From an uncultured Lachnospiraceae bacterium (lineage in GTDB: Bacteria; Bacillota; Clostridia; Lachnospirales; Lachnospiraceae), in the NCBI GenBank assembly GCA_910579285.1, contig CAJTTT010000005.1:1-64000 (forward strand): 64,000 nt of DNA, in the 5' to 3' direction. Both the position numbers and the translations under genes were made by a program. The notes under the pieces were generated by a model. That model ran no database searches and was not told where the DNA came from. It saw only the letters and a program-made list of their open reading frames with translations. Shown here piece after piece: positions 22,094 to 30,585 of this stretch. Positions within the stretch are counted from its first letter, which is position 1. Each line of letters opens with the position of its first letter.

Positions 22094-23359
22094 TCACGCA
22101 AGCTGGCAGGGGCAGGAAATCGTCCCCGTCACCGCACTGGCTGCCGCCACGGCAGGGCTCGCCAGGTAAATTTCAGAATTGACATGTCCCATACGTCCAA
22201 CGAAGTTGCGGTTGGTGGTGGACACACAGCGCTCTCCCTCCGCAAGAATACCCATATAACCGCCCAGACACGGTCCGCAGGTAGGCGTGCTGACAATAGC
22301 GCCAGCCTCGATAAAGGTCCTTAAAAGACCTTCCTCCATAGCCTGCAAGTAGATTTTCTGTGTGGCGGGAATCACGATACAGCGCATACCTTCCGCCACA
22401 TGTCTGTCCTTCAGGACTTTTGCCGCAATCCGCAGATCGTCCAGTCTGCCGTTGGTGCAGGAGCCGATCACCACCTGGTCAATTTTGATCTCCTCCGCAA
22501 TCTCGTCAATGGTCTTTGTATTTTCCGGCAGATGGGGGAATGCCACCGTGGGACGCAGGGTACTCAGATCAATGGTGTACTCCTCATCATAAACGGCATC
22601 TTCATCCGCCTCATAAACCTTATATTCTCTCGTGCTGTGCTCCTTCATATAGGCAGCGGCAAGCTCATCCACAGGGAAAATACCGTTCTTTCCGCCCGCC
22701 TCAATAGCCATATTGGCGATGGTAAAGCGGTCATCCATCGTCAGGTTCGCAATGCCGTCCCCGGTAAACTCCATTGATTTGTAGAGCGCGCCGTCCACGC
22801 CGATCATGCCGATGATGTGCAGGATCACGTCCTTGCCGCTGACCCACTCGGAAGGCTTGCCCGTCAGGTTGAATTTGATGGCGGACGGTACCTTAAACCA
22901 CGCCTTGCCGGTAGCCATTCCCGCAGCCATGTCCGTACTGCCGACACCTGTGGAAAAAGCGCCAAGTGCGCCGTATGTACATGTATGGGAATCCGCGCCG
23001 ATAATCACGTCACCCGCCACGGTCAGACCCTGCTCCGGGAGAAGGGCGTGCTCAATGCCCATCTGCCCCACTTCAAAATAATTGGTAATCTCGTTTTTTT
23101 TCGCAAATTCCCGCACACATTTACAGTGTTCCGCTGATTTGATATCTTTATTGGGGACGAAATGATCCGGCACCAGCGCGATTTTGTCCTTGTCAAACAC
23201 ACCGTCCACCTTCATTTTTTCCATTTCGTGGATAGCCACAGGGCTGGTGATATCGTTGCCCAGCACCAAGTCGAGATCCGCTTCGATGAGCTGTCCGGCC
23301 GTCACCTGATCCAGACCGGCATGCACCGCCAGTATTTTCTGTGTCATCGTCATTCCCAT
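22094..23359 (-). CDS. leuC: 3-isopropylmalate dehydratase, large subunit
   Basis: The [4Fe-4S] subunit of isopropylmalate isomerase. The cluster cysteines are in VIGSCTNGR and in PTCGPCLGG, and the active-site region GADSHTCTYGALGAFSTGVGS is intact. At 421 residues it is the clostridial/archaeal short form. I take the ATG at 23359 since GAGGAGG stands eight bases upstream; an earlier in-frame start would place that site inside the gene. It follows a sensor kinase by 62 bases; the promoter is not clear. The leucine genes leuA and leuB are not in the window. Confidence 0.95.
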   Translation of the reverse strand: MGMTMTQKILAVHAGLDQVTAGQLIEADLDLVLGNDITSPVAIHEMEKMKVDGVFDKDKIALVPDHFVPNKDIKSAEHCKCVREFAKKNEITNYFEVGQMGIEHALLPEQGLTVAGDVIIGADSHTCTYGALGAFSTGVGSTDMAAGMATGKAWFKVPSAIKFNLTGKPSEWVSGKDVILHIIGMIGVDGALYKSMEFTGDGIANLTMDDRFTIANMAIEAGGKNGIFPVDELAAAYMKEHSTREYKVYEADEDAVYDEEYTIDLSTLRPTVAFPHLPENTKTIDEIAEEIKIDQVVIGSCTNGRLDDLRIAAKVLKDRHVAEGMRCIVIPATQKIYLQAMEEGLLRTFIEAGAIVSTPTCGPCLGGYMGILAEGERCVSTTNRNFVGRMGHVNSEIYLASPAVAAASAVTGTISCPCQLA

Positions 23360-23448
23360 AACAGTTTCCTCCTCTTTTCTCTGCACTTACTGATTAGTTT
23401 ATCACAATTCGGTCTGTCCGTACAGATGCAATCCCTTCAAAAACACCA

Positions 23449-25815
23449 TTAGATCATCTTCCAGATTAAATGTACTTTAAACAGATCCCCGTCGATCTCT
23501 AGCTCCATCTTTCCGCCCTGCAATTCCACAAAGCTTCTGGCGATGGCGAGTCCAAGGCCGCTTCCCTCGCTGCTTCTTGCGCTGTCTCCCCGGATAAAGC
23601 GTTCTGTCAGACTTTCGGCGGGAATATTCAGCTCATAGCCCGAAATATTTTTCAGTTCGATGCGGACATCCTCCGCCATGCATTCCACCTTCACATATAC
23701 CCTGGTATCGGGCATGGCGTATTTGATAATGTTTGTGTATAAATTGTCAAAAATACGGCTGGTTTTCTCCCCGTCCAGCATCAGGAATACCTTCTGCTCC
23801 GGGAACTGGAATCGAAAGATCAGGCCGGACTCTTCCGCCTTGTCCTCGTACTCCAGATACATCTGCCTCACCAGATGACAGATATCTACCTTTTCTGTAT
23901 GGAAAGCCACATTGCCGCTGTTTGCCTTGCTCACCTCAAACAGATCTTCGATCAGCGTCTTCAGACGCAGAGATTTTCTGTGAAGTACCCCCAGGTATTC
24001 TTTCCGCTGCGCTTCCGTGACACCCTCCTCCCGTAAGAGTTCCGTGTAAGTGATGATGGCGGTGAGGGGCGTCTTCAGGTCGTGGGAGACGTTGGTAATC
24101 AGCTCCGTACGCATGCGCTGGCTTTTTACCTCCTCTTCCACCGCGTTGGAAAAGCCGCTCTGAATCGCCGAAAGTTCTTCCTGAAAAGTGGAAAACATCC
24201 CCCAGTCTCCCGCGATTTCTGTCTGCAAATTTCCATCAGCCACCGAATGGGCTGCCTTAAGCATTTCCCCATACTGGCCCTGTATGATGCGGATATACTT
24301 TCTCAAAAGACCATAGAGAAATACGGTATAGGGAATCAGTAAAACCACACCGAACAACCAGAAGAAACTGATTGCCGCAAGGATCAAAAAATTGGCCAAA
24401 AGAAGCTGAAACAGCGGCACATTCAGATTCTGTTCCAAATCCATATGCAGAAATTCACGCTTGATGCGCGCCCGTTTTCTTCTGATTGAAACCCGCATAC
24501 AGCGGAACACTCTGTAACAGAGGCACCGTTTTCTCATATACCCTCGGATACCGAACACATAGACCTGCGCGTATGCGGTGATCAAGGTAAACCACAGTGT
24601 AAATGCCATCGTCAGAAACAGCAGATTGATCACCCACACAATGGTTTTTGCTCCCACCACCGCCGTCAGCCCCGGAAATGCGCTGCGGAGCATATAGGGA
24701 AGGCTGTACTCCCAGCTGTCTGACATGGAATACATGACAAAACCGGCTGACAGCTCTCCAATAATAAGAAATGTGGCAATAACCAGCACCGTCAGCACTT
24801 CTATATGCAGCGGCAGAAGATTGTATGCGTGCAGTCGGTATTTCTTCCAAAACGGCAGAAGCATGGCTGCCATTCCAAGAATGATAAGCAGCAGGCGGAA
24901 AATATTCTGAATGCCGCTATTTGCGTAGTTACCCGCCGTACTCATGGAAAGAAACAGACGGGACGACGCCTTCACATTTTCCAGCTGTGCCTCCGTCAGG
25001 GCATAGCAGACGGTACAGTTTTTCGGCATGTTCAGAACCTGCATATCCATCTGCATCACCGCGCCGTCATCAGGCGATTTATAAAAGACAGCGTCCTCCC
25101 AGTTGATGTTTCCGTAGGCGGAGTAAGCCAGACTTTCGTACAGGCTTCTCTCCAGATAGCGGCTCCGCATCACGCGCTGCACACTCTCCACAAGGGTATC
25201 TGCGTCCTCACCCCGCACCCGTACACGCTCCAAAAGGCCGTTTTCATCGAAGTCCAGTTTCAAATAATAGGAATAATAGTCGTCCAGGTATACGGTTTCC
25301 TCCTCTGTTCCAAGATAATGCAGCGCACGCTCGGTATTGGAAAAGGTTTTCCCGCTCTCCCGATCCATCAGTTCATAGTCAAGCTGTTTTGCCAGGCCGT
25401 TCTGCAAAGAAAGAAGCCACTGGTTAAGCAGTTCATCCATCTGCTCTCCCGCGTAAGAAAGGGGCGTTTCGTATTCTCCGCCGAAATCATAGTATTCCTG
25501 CACATTCTCCGCTTCCTTAACTTCCGCACTGAGGTATATATCCTCTCCTGACGCCGCCTCGCCGGTCTCGGCAAATGCCTTCCAGTCACAAAACTGCTTG
25601 TAGAGCACAATATTAGCCTGATAGATTTCGTGTAAGAACTCGCTTCCGGCAAGAATATTCGGCTCATCTGCCGCCGCCCGCTCCTTAAATCCCGGATATT
25701 GCCAGAGAAATGTCAAAGAGGCGGAAAGGATCAGTACCGCCGCAGCAAAAACACCCGGTATCCGCTCCCGCCTGCCAGGTTTCTTTGTCTCATTGTTTTT
25801 CGATTTTGTACCCAA
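23449..25815 (-). CDS. Sensor histidine kinase with large extracytoplasmic domain
   Basis: A 788-residue membrane kinase of a two-component system. After a first helix (22-39) comes an outer domain of about 260 residues with no domain I recognise. Then four more helices (about 305-322, 338-360, 388-412, 470-500), a linker that resembles HAMP, HisKA with His578 in NVSHDLKTPL, and an ATPase domain with the N box DNLYTNIIKYA and the G box GSGLGLAIA. It would phosphorylate the regulator encoded just upstream, with which it overlaps by 26 bases. The signal is unknown; the layout resembles kinases that watch the cell envelope. Confidence 0.9.
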   Translation of the reverse strand: MGTKSKNNETKKPGRRERIPGVFAAAVLILSASLTFLWQYPGFKERAAADEPNILAGSEFLHEIYQANIVLYKQFCDWKAFAETGEAASGEDIYLSAEVKEAENVQEYYDFGGEYETPLSYAGEQMDELLNQWLLSLQNGLAKQLDYELMDRESGKTFSNTERALHYLGTEEETVYLDDYYSYYLKLDFDENGLLERVRVRGEDADTLVESVQRVMRSRYLERSLYESLAYSAYGNINWEDAVFYKSPDDGAVMQMDMQVLNMPKNCTVCYALTEAQLENVKASSRLFLSMSTAGNYANSGIQNIFRLLLIILGMAAMLLPFWKKYRLHAYNLLPLHIEVLTVLVIATFLIIGELSAGFVMYSMSDSWEYSLPYMLRSAFPGLTAVVGAKTIVWVINLLFLTMAFTLWFTLITAYAQVYVFGIRGYMRKRCLCYRVFRCMRVSIRRKRARIKREFLHMDLEQNLNVPLFQLLLANFLILAAISFFWLFGVVLLIPYTVFLYGLLRKYIRIIQGQYGEMLKAAHSVADGNLQTEIAGDWGMFSTFQEELSAIQSGFSNAVEEEVKSQRMRTELITNVSHDLKTPLTAIITYTELLREEGVTEAQRKEYLGVLHRKSLRLKTLIEDLFEVSKANSGNVAFHTEKVDICHLVRQMYLEYEDKAEESGLIFRFQFPEQKVFLMLDGEKTSRIFDNLYTNIIKYAMPDTRVYVKVECMAEDVRIELKNISGYELNIPAESLTERFIRGDSARSSEGSGLGLAIARSFVELQGGKMELEIDGDLFKVHLIWKMI

Positions 25816-26500
25816 TGCCCCACACCACCTTCAAATATTTTGGCTCCCGGGGATTCATCTCGATCTTCTCCCGGATTTTTCTGACATGTACCATGATTGT
25901 GTCCGTGTTAATCGCCTGCTCGTTCCAGACCCGCTCGTAGATCTCCTCCGCGGAGTAAACTCTTCCCGGGCTTTTGATGAGAAGCAGGAGTATTTTGAAC
26001 TCTGTCGGCGTCAGCTTCACGGGATTGCCGTCCAGAAATACCTCGACCGTGTCCTCGCGCACTTCCAGTCCGCCGATCGTGTAAACCCGCTCCTCTTTTT
26101 CCGCTTTCTGCCCATCTTTCATCGCCAGAAAACGGCTGTAACGCCGCAGATGGGAGTTGACCCTTGCCAGAAGCTCCATTGTGGTAAACGGTTTCGTCAC
26201 ATAATCGTCCGCTCCCATATTTAATCCCATGATTTTATCCACTTCCTCCGACTTGGCGGAGAGCATAATCACCGGAAATTCATAACCGAGCTCCCGTACC
26301 CGCATCATCATATTGATGCCGTCCATCCGCGGCATCATTACATCTACAATCGCCAGATGAATGGATTCCTTCTCTATCACGGAAAGTCCTTCCAGGCCGT
26401 CCCCAGCCTGGAAAACGACATAGCCCTGGTTTTTCAGATAAATTTCAATGCCCTCCCGGATGTCCCTGTCATCCTCCACGATCAGAATATGGTACGCCAT
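25790..26500 (-). CDS. OmpR-family response regulator
   Basis: A 236-residue DNA-binding regulator and partner of the kinase downstream. The receiver domain has the acidic pair in VEDDRD, phospho-acceptor Asp53 in VDVMMPRMDG, and Lys in TKPFTTMELLARV. The winged-helix effector contains LTPTEFKILLLLI and VHVRKIREKIE. The ATG at 26500 has GGAGGAA eight bases upstream and is preferred over one five codons earlier. A palindrome TTCTTAAGAA (26578-26587) in front could be its own binding site, but this is speculative. Confidence 0.93.
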   Translation of the reverse strand: MAYHILIVEDDRDIREGIEIYLKNQGYVVFQAGDGLEGLSVIEKESIHLAIVDVMMPRMDGINMMMRVRELGYEFPVIMLSAKSEEVDKIMGLNMGADDYVTKPFTTMELLARVNSHLRRYSRFLAMKDGQKAEKEERVYTIGGLEVREDTVEVFLDGNPVKLTPTEFKILLLLIKSPGRVYSAEEIYERVWNEQAINTDTIMVHVRKIREKIEMNPREPKYLKVVWGIGYKIEKQ

Positions 26501-26619
26501 TGTAAGTTCCTCCATTCATCCGCTGTCTGTGTACTGTTCCAGCATAACCGAAAAATCTAAATAGAAACCGCTGTCAGTTCTTAAGAAATTCTAAATAAAA
26601 TACCAAAATAACCCAAAGA

Positions 26620-26655
26620 AGAAAGGCATCCCGCCCGGATAAACGGCGGAATGCC
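26620..26655 (-). terminator. Terminator of the ilv operon
   Basis: On the minus strand GGCATTCCGCC pairs with GGCGGGATGCC (one mismatch), followed by TTTCTTCTTT. It lies 45 bases after the ilvC stop. Confidence 0.8.
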
Positions 26656-26699
26656 CCATATTATCTTATTTTTATAACTTCCAATTAAGGACAGTGCAG

Positions 26700-27716
26700 T
26701 TAGTTGTTGATCAGCTTGTCCTCACCGTTCCAGCTGTAAAGCTTTCTGATCTCCTCGCCGACAACCTCAGCTGGATGCTCGGAAGCTAACTTCCGCATCG
26801 CTTTGAAGTGTACCTGGCTGCCTGCGGAAGACATATCAAGCAGGAAGTCCTTCGCAAAAGTACCATCCTGAATATCGGAAAGAATCTTCTTCATCGTCTT
26901 CTTTGTTTCTTCGGTAATGATTTTCGGGCCAGTGATGTAATCGCCGTACTCAGCGGTGTTGGAGATGGAATATCTCATGCCTGCAAAGCCGGACTGATAG
27001 ATCAGGTCTACAATCAGCTTCATCTCGTGGATACACTCAAAGTAAGCGTTTCTCGGATCATATCCCGCCTCAACAAGTGTCTCAAAACCTGCCTGCATCA
27101 GCGCGCATACGCCGCCGCAGAGGACTGCCTGCTCACCGAAGAGGTCCGTCTCAGTCTCGGTACGGAAGGTCGTCTCCAGAACGCCCGCTCTTGCGCCGCC
27201 GATAGCCAGCGCGTATGCCAGCGCCTTATCCTGTGCCTTGCCGGTAGCATCCTGATGAACGGCTACCAGACAGGGAACACCTTTGCCTGCCTGATACTCG
27301 CTTCTTACCGTATGGCCGGGGCCTTTGGGAGCGATCATGGTCACATCCACATCCTGGGGCGGTACGATACAGCCAAAATGGATGTTGAAACCATGTGCGA
27401 ACATCAGCATATTGCCTGCTTCCAGATTCGGCTCGATGTCCTTCTTGTACATAGCTGCCTGCAGCTCATCATTGATGAGAATCATAATGATATCTGCCTT
27501 CTTAGCAGCCTCAGCCGCTGTATATACCTCGAAGCCCTGTGCCTCAGCCTTCGCCCAGGACTTGGAACCCTCATAAAGGCCGATAATTACATGACAGCCG
27601 GACTCCTTCGCGTTCAGAGCGTGTGCATGACCCTGGCTGCCATAGCCGATCACAGCGATCGTCTTGCCATCCAGAAGAGACAGATTACAGTCTTCCTGAT
27701 AGAAAATTTTTGCCAT
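26700..27716 (-). CDS. ilvC: Ketol-acid reductoisomerase
   Basis: IlvC rearranges and reduces acetolactate (or acetohydroxybutyrate), the second common step of valine and isoleucine synthesis. It is a 338-residue class I enzyme. The nucleotide loop is GYGSQGHAHALN, and the Mg-binding residues are in FGEQAVLCGG and the later CIHEMK. The cofactor-choice loop reads GLYEGSKSW, so NADPH or NADH use should be tested. GGAGG lies before the ATG. It is the last gene of the run metH-ilvB-ilvN-type subunits-ilvC and ends at a good terminator. Confidence 0.96.
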   Translation of the reverse strand: MAKIFYQEDCNLSLLDGKTIAVIGYGSQGHAHALNAKESGCHVIIGLYEGSKSWAKAEAQGFEVYTAAEAAKKADIIMILINDELQAAMYKKDIEPNLEAGNMLMFAHGFNIHFGCIVPPQDVDVTMIAPKGPGHTVRSEYQAGKGVPCLVAVHQDATGKAQDKALAYALAIGGARAGVLETTFRTETETDLFGEQAVLCGGVCALMQAGFETLVEAGYDPRNAYFECIHEMKLIVDLIYQSGFAGMRYSISNTAEYGDYITGPKIITEETKKTMKKILSDIQDGTFAKDFLLDMSSAGSQVHFKAMRKLASEHPAEVVGEEIRKLYSWNGEDKLINN

Positions 27717-27786
27717 TTTTCTTTCCTCCGTTAACGATAGATTAATAGTATGTTCTATAACTGAAAGGGAAAATCCCTTGAGCTAA

Positions 27787-28287
27787 CTATAAATATGTGA
27801 CCTGGTCGATACCTCTGGTCAAGCCGGCAATACCTGTACGCGCAACCTCCAGAATCTCATAACCGTCCAGAACCGCGATAAAGGCGTCAATCTTGTCCTG
27901 ATCACCGATCAGCTCGATGGTAATGCTGCCGGGGGAGACATCCACAGGGTCTGCACGGTACGCATTTGCCACTGCAAACACATCAATACGGTCTCTGGCG
28001 GAAGTCACTCTCACCTTAATCAGAGCAAGCTCTCTGTATACACTCTCCCCGGGCTTTAACTCCTTGATGTCACGCACGTCTACCAGCTTAGCCACCTGTT
28101 TTTCGATCTGCTCCAGGATCTCATCATCCCCGGAAGTAACGATGGTAATGCGGGTATAGCGGGGATCCGCCGTTGCACCCGCGGTAATGCTTTCAATATT
28201 GTAACCGCGTCTGGAAAAAAGGCCGGCAATGCGGCTTAAAACGCCCGATGTATTATCCACCAACAACTGAAAAACCTTTTTCTGCAT
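27787..28287 (-). CDS. ilvN: Acetolactate synthase small subunit (second copy)
   Basis: The regulatory subunit of acetolactate synthase; its ACT domain binds valine and activates the large subunit. The 166 residues hold an ACT domain (FQLLVDNTSGVLSRIAGLFSRRGYNIES) and the usual C-terminal half with SPGSITIEL and GYEILEVARTGIAGLTRG. GGAAGG stands about eight bases before the ATG at 28287. A near-consensus promoter (28363-28391) directly upstream can drive this gene and ilvC apart from the rest of the operon. It is closer to standard IlvN/IlvH than its tandem paralogue. Confidence 0.93.
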   Translation of the reverse strand: MQKKVFQLLVDNTSGVLSRIAGLFSRRGYNIESITAGATADPRYTRITIVTSGDDEILEQIEKQVAKLVDVRDIKELKPGESVYRELALIKVRVTSARDRIDVFAVANAYRADPVDVSPGSITIELIGDQDKIDAFIAVLDGYEILEVARTGIAGLTRGIDQVTYL

Positions 28288-28362
28288 ACAAGCACCCTTC
28301 CTTCCATTTGCAGACAGCACATCTTTCTGCAATCTGACCTTTCGGTATAAACACTGTCAATA

Positions 28363-28391
28363 ATTGTAGCAACTTAAGGGCAAAAAGTCAA
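28363..28391 (-). promoter_or_regulatory. Internal sigma-A promoter for ilvN-ilvC
   Basis: Minus-strand TTGACT (28386-28391) and TACAAT (28363-28368) are 17 bases apart. The -35 box begins two bases after the stop of the upstream paralogue. RNA would start near 28356, about 70 nt before the ilvN ATG. No T-box or leader-peptide structure fits in that space. Confidence 0.75.
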
Positions 28392-28392
28392 C

Positions 28393-28881
28393 CTATTCGT
28401 CCGCCTCCAGGCACTTCTGAAGCGCGAGGGTGCCTGTGCGCGCCATCTCCACGATACTGATTCCCTGCATCATACTGATAAAAAGTCTGATCCGCTCCGG
28501 CACATCACAGATCTGGATGATCAGCATGTTTTTGGACATATCCACAATGTCCGCATGCATGATATCGCAGGTCTCCATAATGTCCCGCCTGTTGTTTTTA
28601 TTATATTTCACCTTCATCAGCATCAGCTCGCGGCTTACGCTCGCAGGCTCATCGAACGTCTTCACCTTGATGACATCAATTTTTTTGTTGAGCTGTTTTT
28701 CGATCTGCTCAATGGTGCGCTCATCCCCGGAGCTGACAATGGTCATACGGGATACGCTTGCATCCTCCGTCTCCCCCACAGCCAGGGAATCAATATTGAA
28801 ACATCTTCTGGAAAACAGTCCCGCCACCTTGCAGAGTACGCCAGATCTGTTTTCTACCAGTACGGAATATATTTTTTTCAT
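28393..28881 (-). CDS. Acetolactate synthase small subunit paralogue (first copy)
   Basis: A second, more divergent IlvN/IlvH-type protein directly after ilvB. Its 162 residues have the ACT domain (SVLVENRSGVLCKVAGLFSRRCFNIDS) and a matching C-terminal domain, but the second half (DIVDMSKNMLIIQICDVPERIRLFISMM) departs from the normal SPGSITVE-type sequence. Both copies keep the SRR and DS/ES parts of the ACT domain. It may pair with IlvB under other conditions or sense another amino acid. The ATG at 28881 has GGAG five bases upstream. It ends next to a promoter for the second copy. Confidence 0.88.
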   Translation of the reverse strand: MKKIYSVLVENRSGVLCKVAGLFSRRCFNIDSLAVGETEDASVSRMTIVSSGDERTIEQIEKQLNKKIDVIKVKTFDEPASVSRELMLMKVKYNKNNRRDIMETCDIMHADIVDMSKNMLIIQICDVPERIRLFISMMQGISIVEMARTGTLALQKCLEADE

Positions 28882-28942
28882 ATTGTCTCCATTCCGGAGC
28901 GTGTGTGATTTTTCACACTGTCCTCCATAAATATAATGGTTC

Positions 28943-30562
28943 TCACCCTTTAACCAGATCCATCGGATCAATCAGACATTCCAGAAGCACCGATTCATCC
29001 TTCTCCAAAAAGGCACTGATCGTGTCCTGCGCACCCTCCATCGTCTCCTGCCGCATAAACTTAAGACCGAAGGCGGCGGACAGTTTTTCCAGATCCGGGC
29101 TTCCCGACAGATCCACAACGGAATAGTTATCCTTGTAGGTATAGTGCTGGTATTCACGCACCATGCCAAGATAATTGTTTTTCAGGACAATGATTTTTAC
29201 GGGCACGTCAAACTGCCGCATGGTAGCCAGCTCCATCATGGACATCTGGAAGGAGCCGTCTCCGCAGACCGCTATGACCTGACGGCCTTTGTCAGCCAGC
29301 TTCGCGCCCATAGCCGCCGGGATGGAATAACCCATAGTTCCCATGCCGCCTGTGGTCAAAAAACGTCCTTTCTTTACGATATGATAGCCACAGGACCAGA
29401 TCTGGTTCTGGCCCACATCCGCCACATATACCGCATTATCATCCATCTCACGGGAAAGCATGGTGATGAAGGCCGCCGGATCCACATAGGCTGGATTCGG
29501 CCTGCGCACCGGCTGCATCGTATCGCGGTAGGTATTCAGTGTCTGTATCCACTCCTCGTGCTCACAGGAAAACTCCTGTGTCGCAATATCTTCAAAAATA
29601 TGTTTCGCGTCACCGACCAGCGGAATGGCGGGTCCTACATTCTTGCCAATCTCTGCCGGATCTACGTCGATATGGACAAGCACTTTATTTTCCGTGATCA
29701 GATCGGGCTGGTTCACTGCCCTGTCAGCCACCCGCGCGCCCACCATGAGGAGAAGGTCCGATTCATTCATGGCCCGGTTTGCGAAAGGCTTGCCGTTATT
29801 GCCAACCATACCATAGTACATGGGGTGCTCAGTCGGCATGACCCCGATTCCCATCATGGTCGAAACCACAGGAATGCGGTATTTCTCAGAAAAAGCGCGG
29901 AGACTTTCCTCCGCCTGGCTTAAGAGCACGCCGCCGCCGGCACAGATCAGAGGACGCTTGGATTTTGCCAGCTCTTTTATGACTTTCTTGATCTGAGCCA
30001 TGTTGCCCTTTACTGTGGGCTTGTAAGTGCGCATGTTGACTTCATCGGGATACTTGAATTTCCCAACAGGCGCATTTTGGATATCTATGGGAATGTCGAT
30101 CAGCACAGGTCCCTTACGGCCTGTGGACGCCAGATGAAATGCTTCCTTGAAGATCTGCGGAATATCCGCCGCATCTTTCACCAGATAGCTGTATTTGACA
30201 AAGGACTCCACCGCGCCAGTGATGTCCGCCTCCTGAAACACATCGGAGCCGAGCAGTTCGCTGTTCACCTGCCCCGTGATACATACGAGCGGTATGCTGT
30301 CCGCAAAGGCTGTTGCAACACCTGTAATCAGATTGGTTGCGCCGGGGCCGGATGTCACGGCACATACACCGACTTTCCCAGATACTCTGGCAAGTCCGCT
30401 GGCCGCATGGGCCGCATTCTGTTCCGTGCGGATCAAAATGGTCTGGATGTCAGAATCCAGGATACTGTTGTAAAAGGGACATATGGCTACACCCGGGTAA
30501 CCAAACACATATTCAACGCCTTCCGCCTCCAGGCATTTTACGATTGCATCTGCACCTATCAT
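28943..30562 (-). CDS. ilvB: Acetolactate synthase, large subunit
   Basis: The thiamine-diphosphate catalytic subunit that joins two pyruvates (or pyruvate and 2-oxobutyrate). The activator Glu47 is in RTEQNAAHAASG, the FAD/middle domain lies in about residues 190-340, and the ThDP site is GDGSFQMSMMELATMRQ followed by KNNYLGMV. 539 residues is slightly shorter than typical (about 550-570). GAGAGG precedes the ATG. It follows metH by 23 bases and so is most likely on the same transcript, a link between methionine and branched-chain amino acid synthesis. Confidence 0.94.
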   Translation of the reverse strand: MIGADAIVKCLEAEGVEYVFGYPGVAICPFYNSILDSDIQTILIRTEQNAAHAASGLARVSGKVGVCAVTSGPGATNLITGVATAFADSIPLVCITGQVNSELLGSDVFQEADITGAVESFVKYSYLVKDAADIPQIFKEAFHLASTGRKGPVLIDIPIDIQNAPVGKFKYPDEVNMRTYKPTVKGNMAQIKKVIKELAKSKRPLICAGGGVLLSQAEESLRAFSEKYRIPVVSTMMGIGVMPTEHPMYYGMVGNNGKPFANRAMNESDLLLMVGARVADRAVNQPDLITENKVLVHIDVDPAEIGKNVGPAIPLVGDAKHIFEDIATQEFSCEHEEWIQTLNTYRDTMQPVRRPNPAYVDPAAFITMLSREMDDNAVYVADVGQNQIWSCGYHIVKKGRFLTTGGMGTMGYSIPAAMGAKLADKGRQVIAVCGDGSFQMSMMELATMRQFDVPVKIIVLKNNYLGMVREYQHYTYKDNYSVVDLSGSPDLEKLSAAFGLKFMRQETMEGAQDTISAFLEKDESVLLECLIDPMDLVKG

Positions 30563-30585
30563 ATAGTTATCCTCTCTTTGAATAG

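Noticed and set aside
22094..23448. T-box or leucine attenuator before leuC
   Set aside because: Only 62 bases separate the kinase stop from the leuC region and no T-box sequence or leader peptide was seen.
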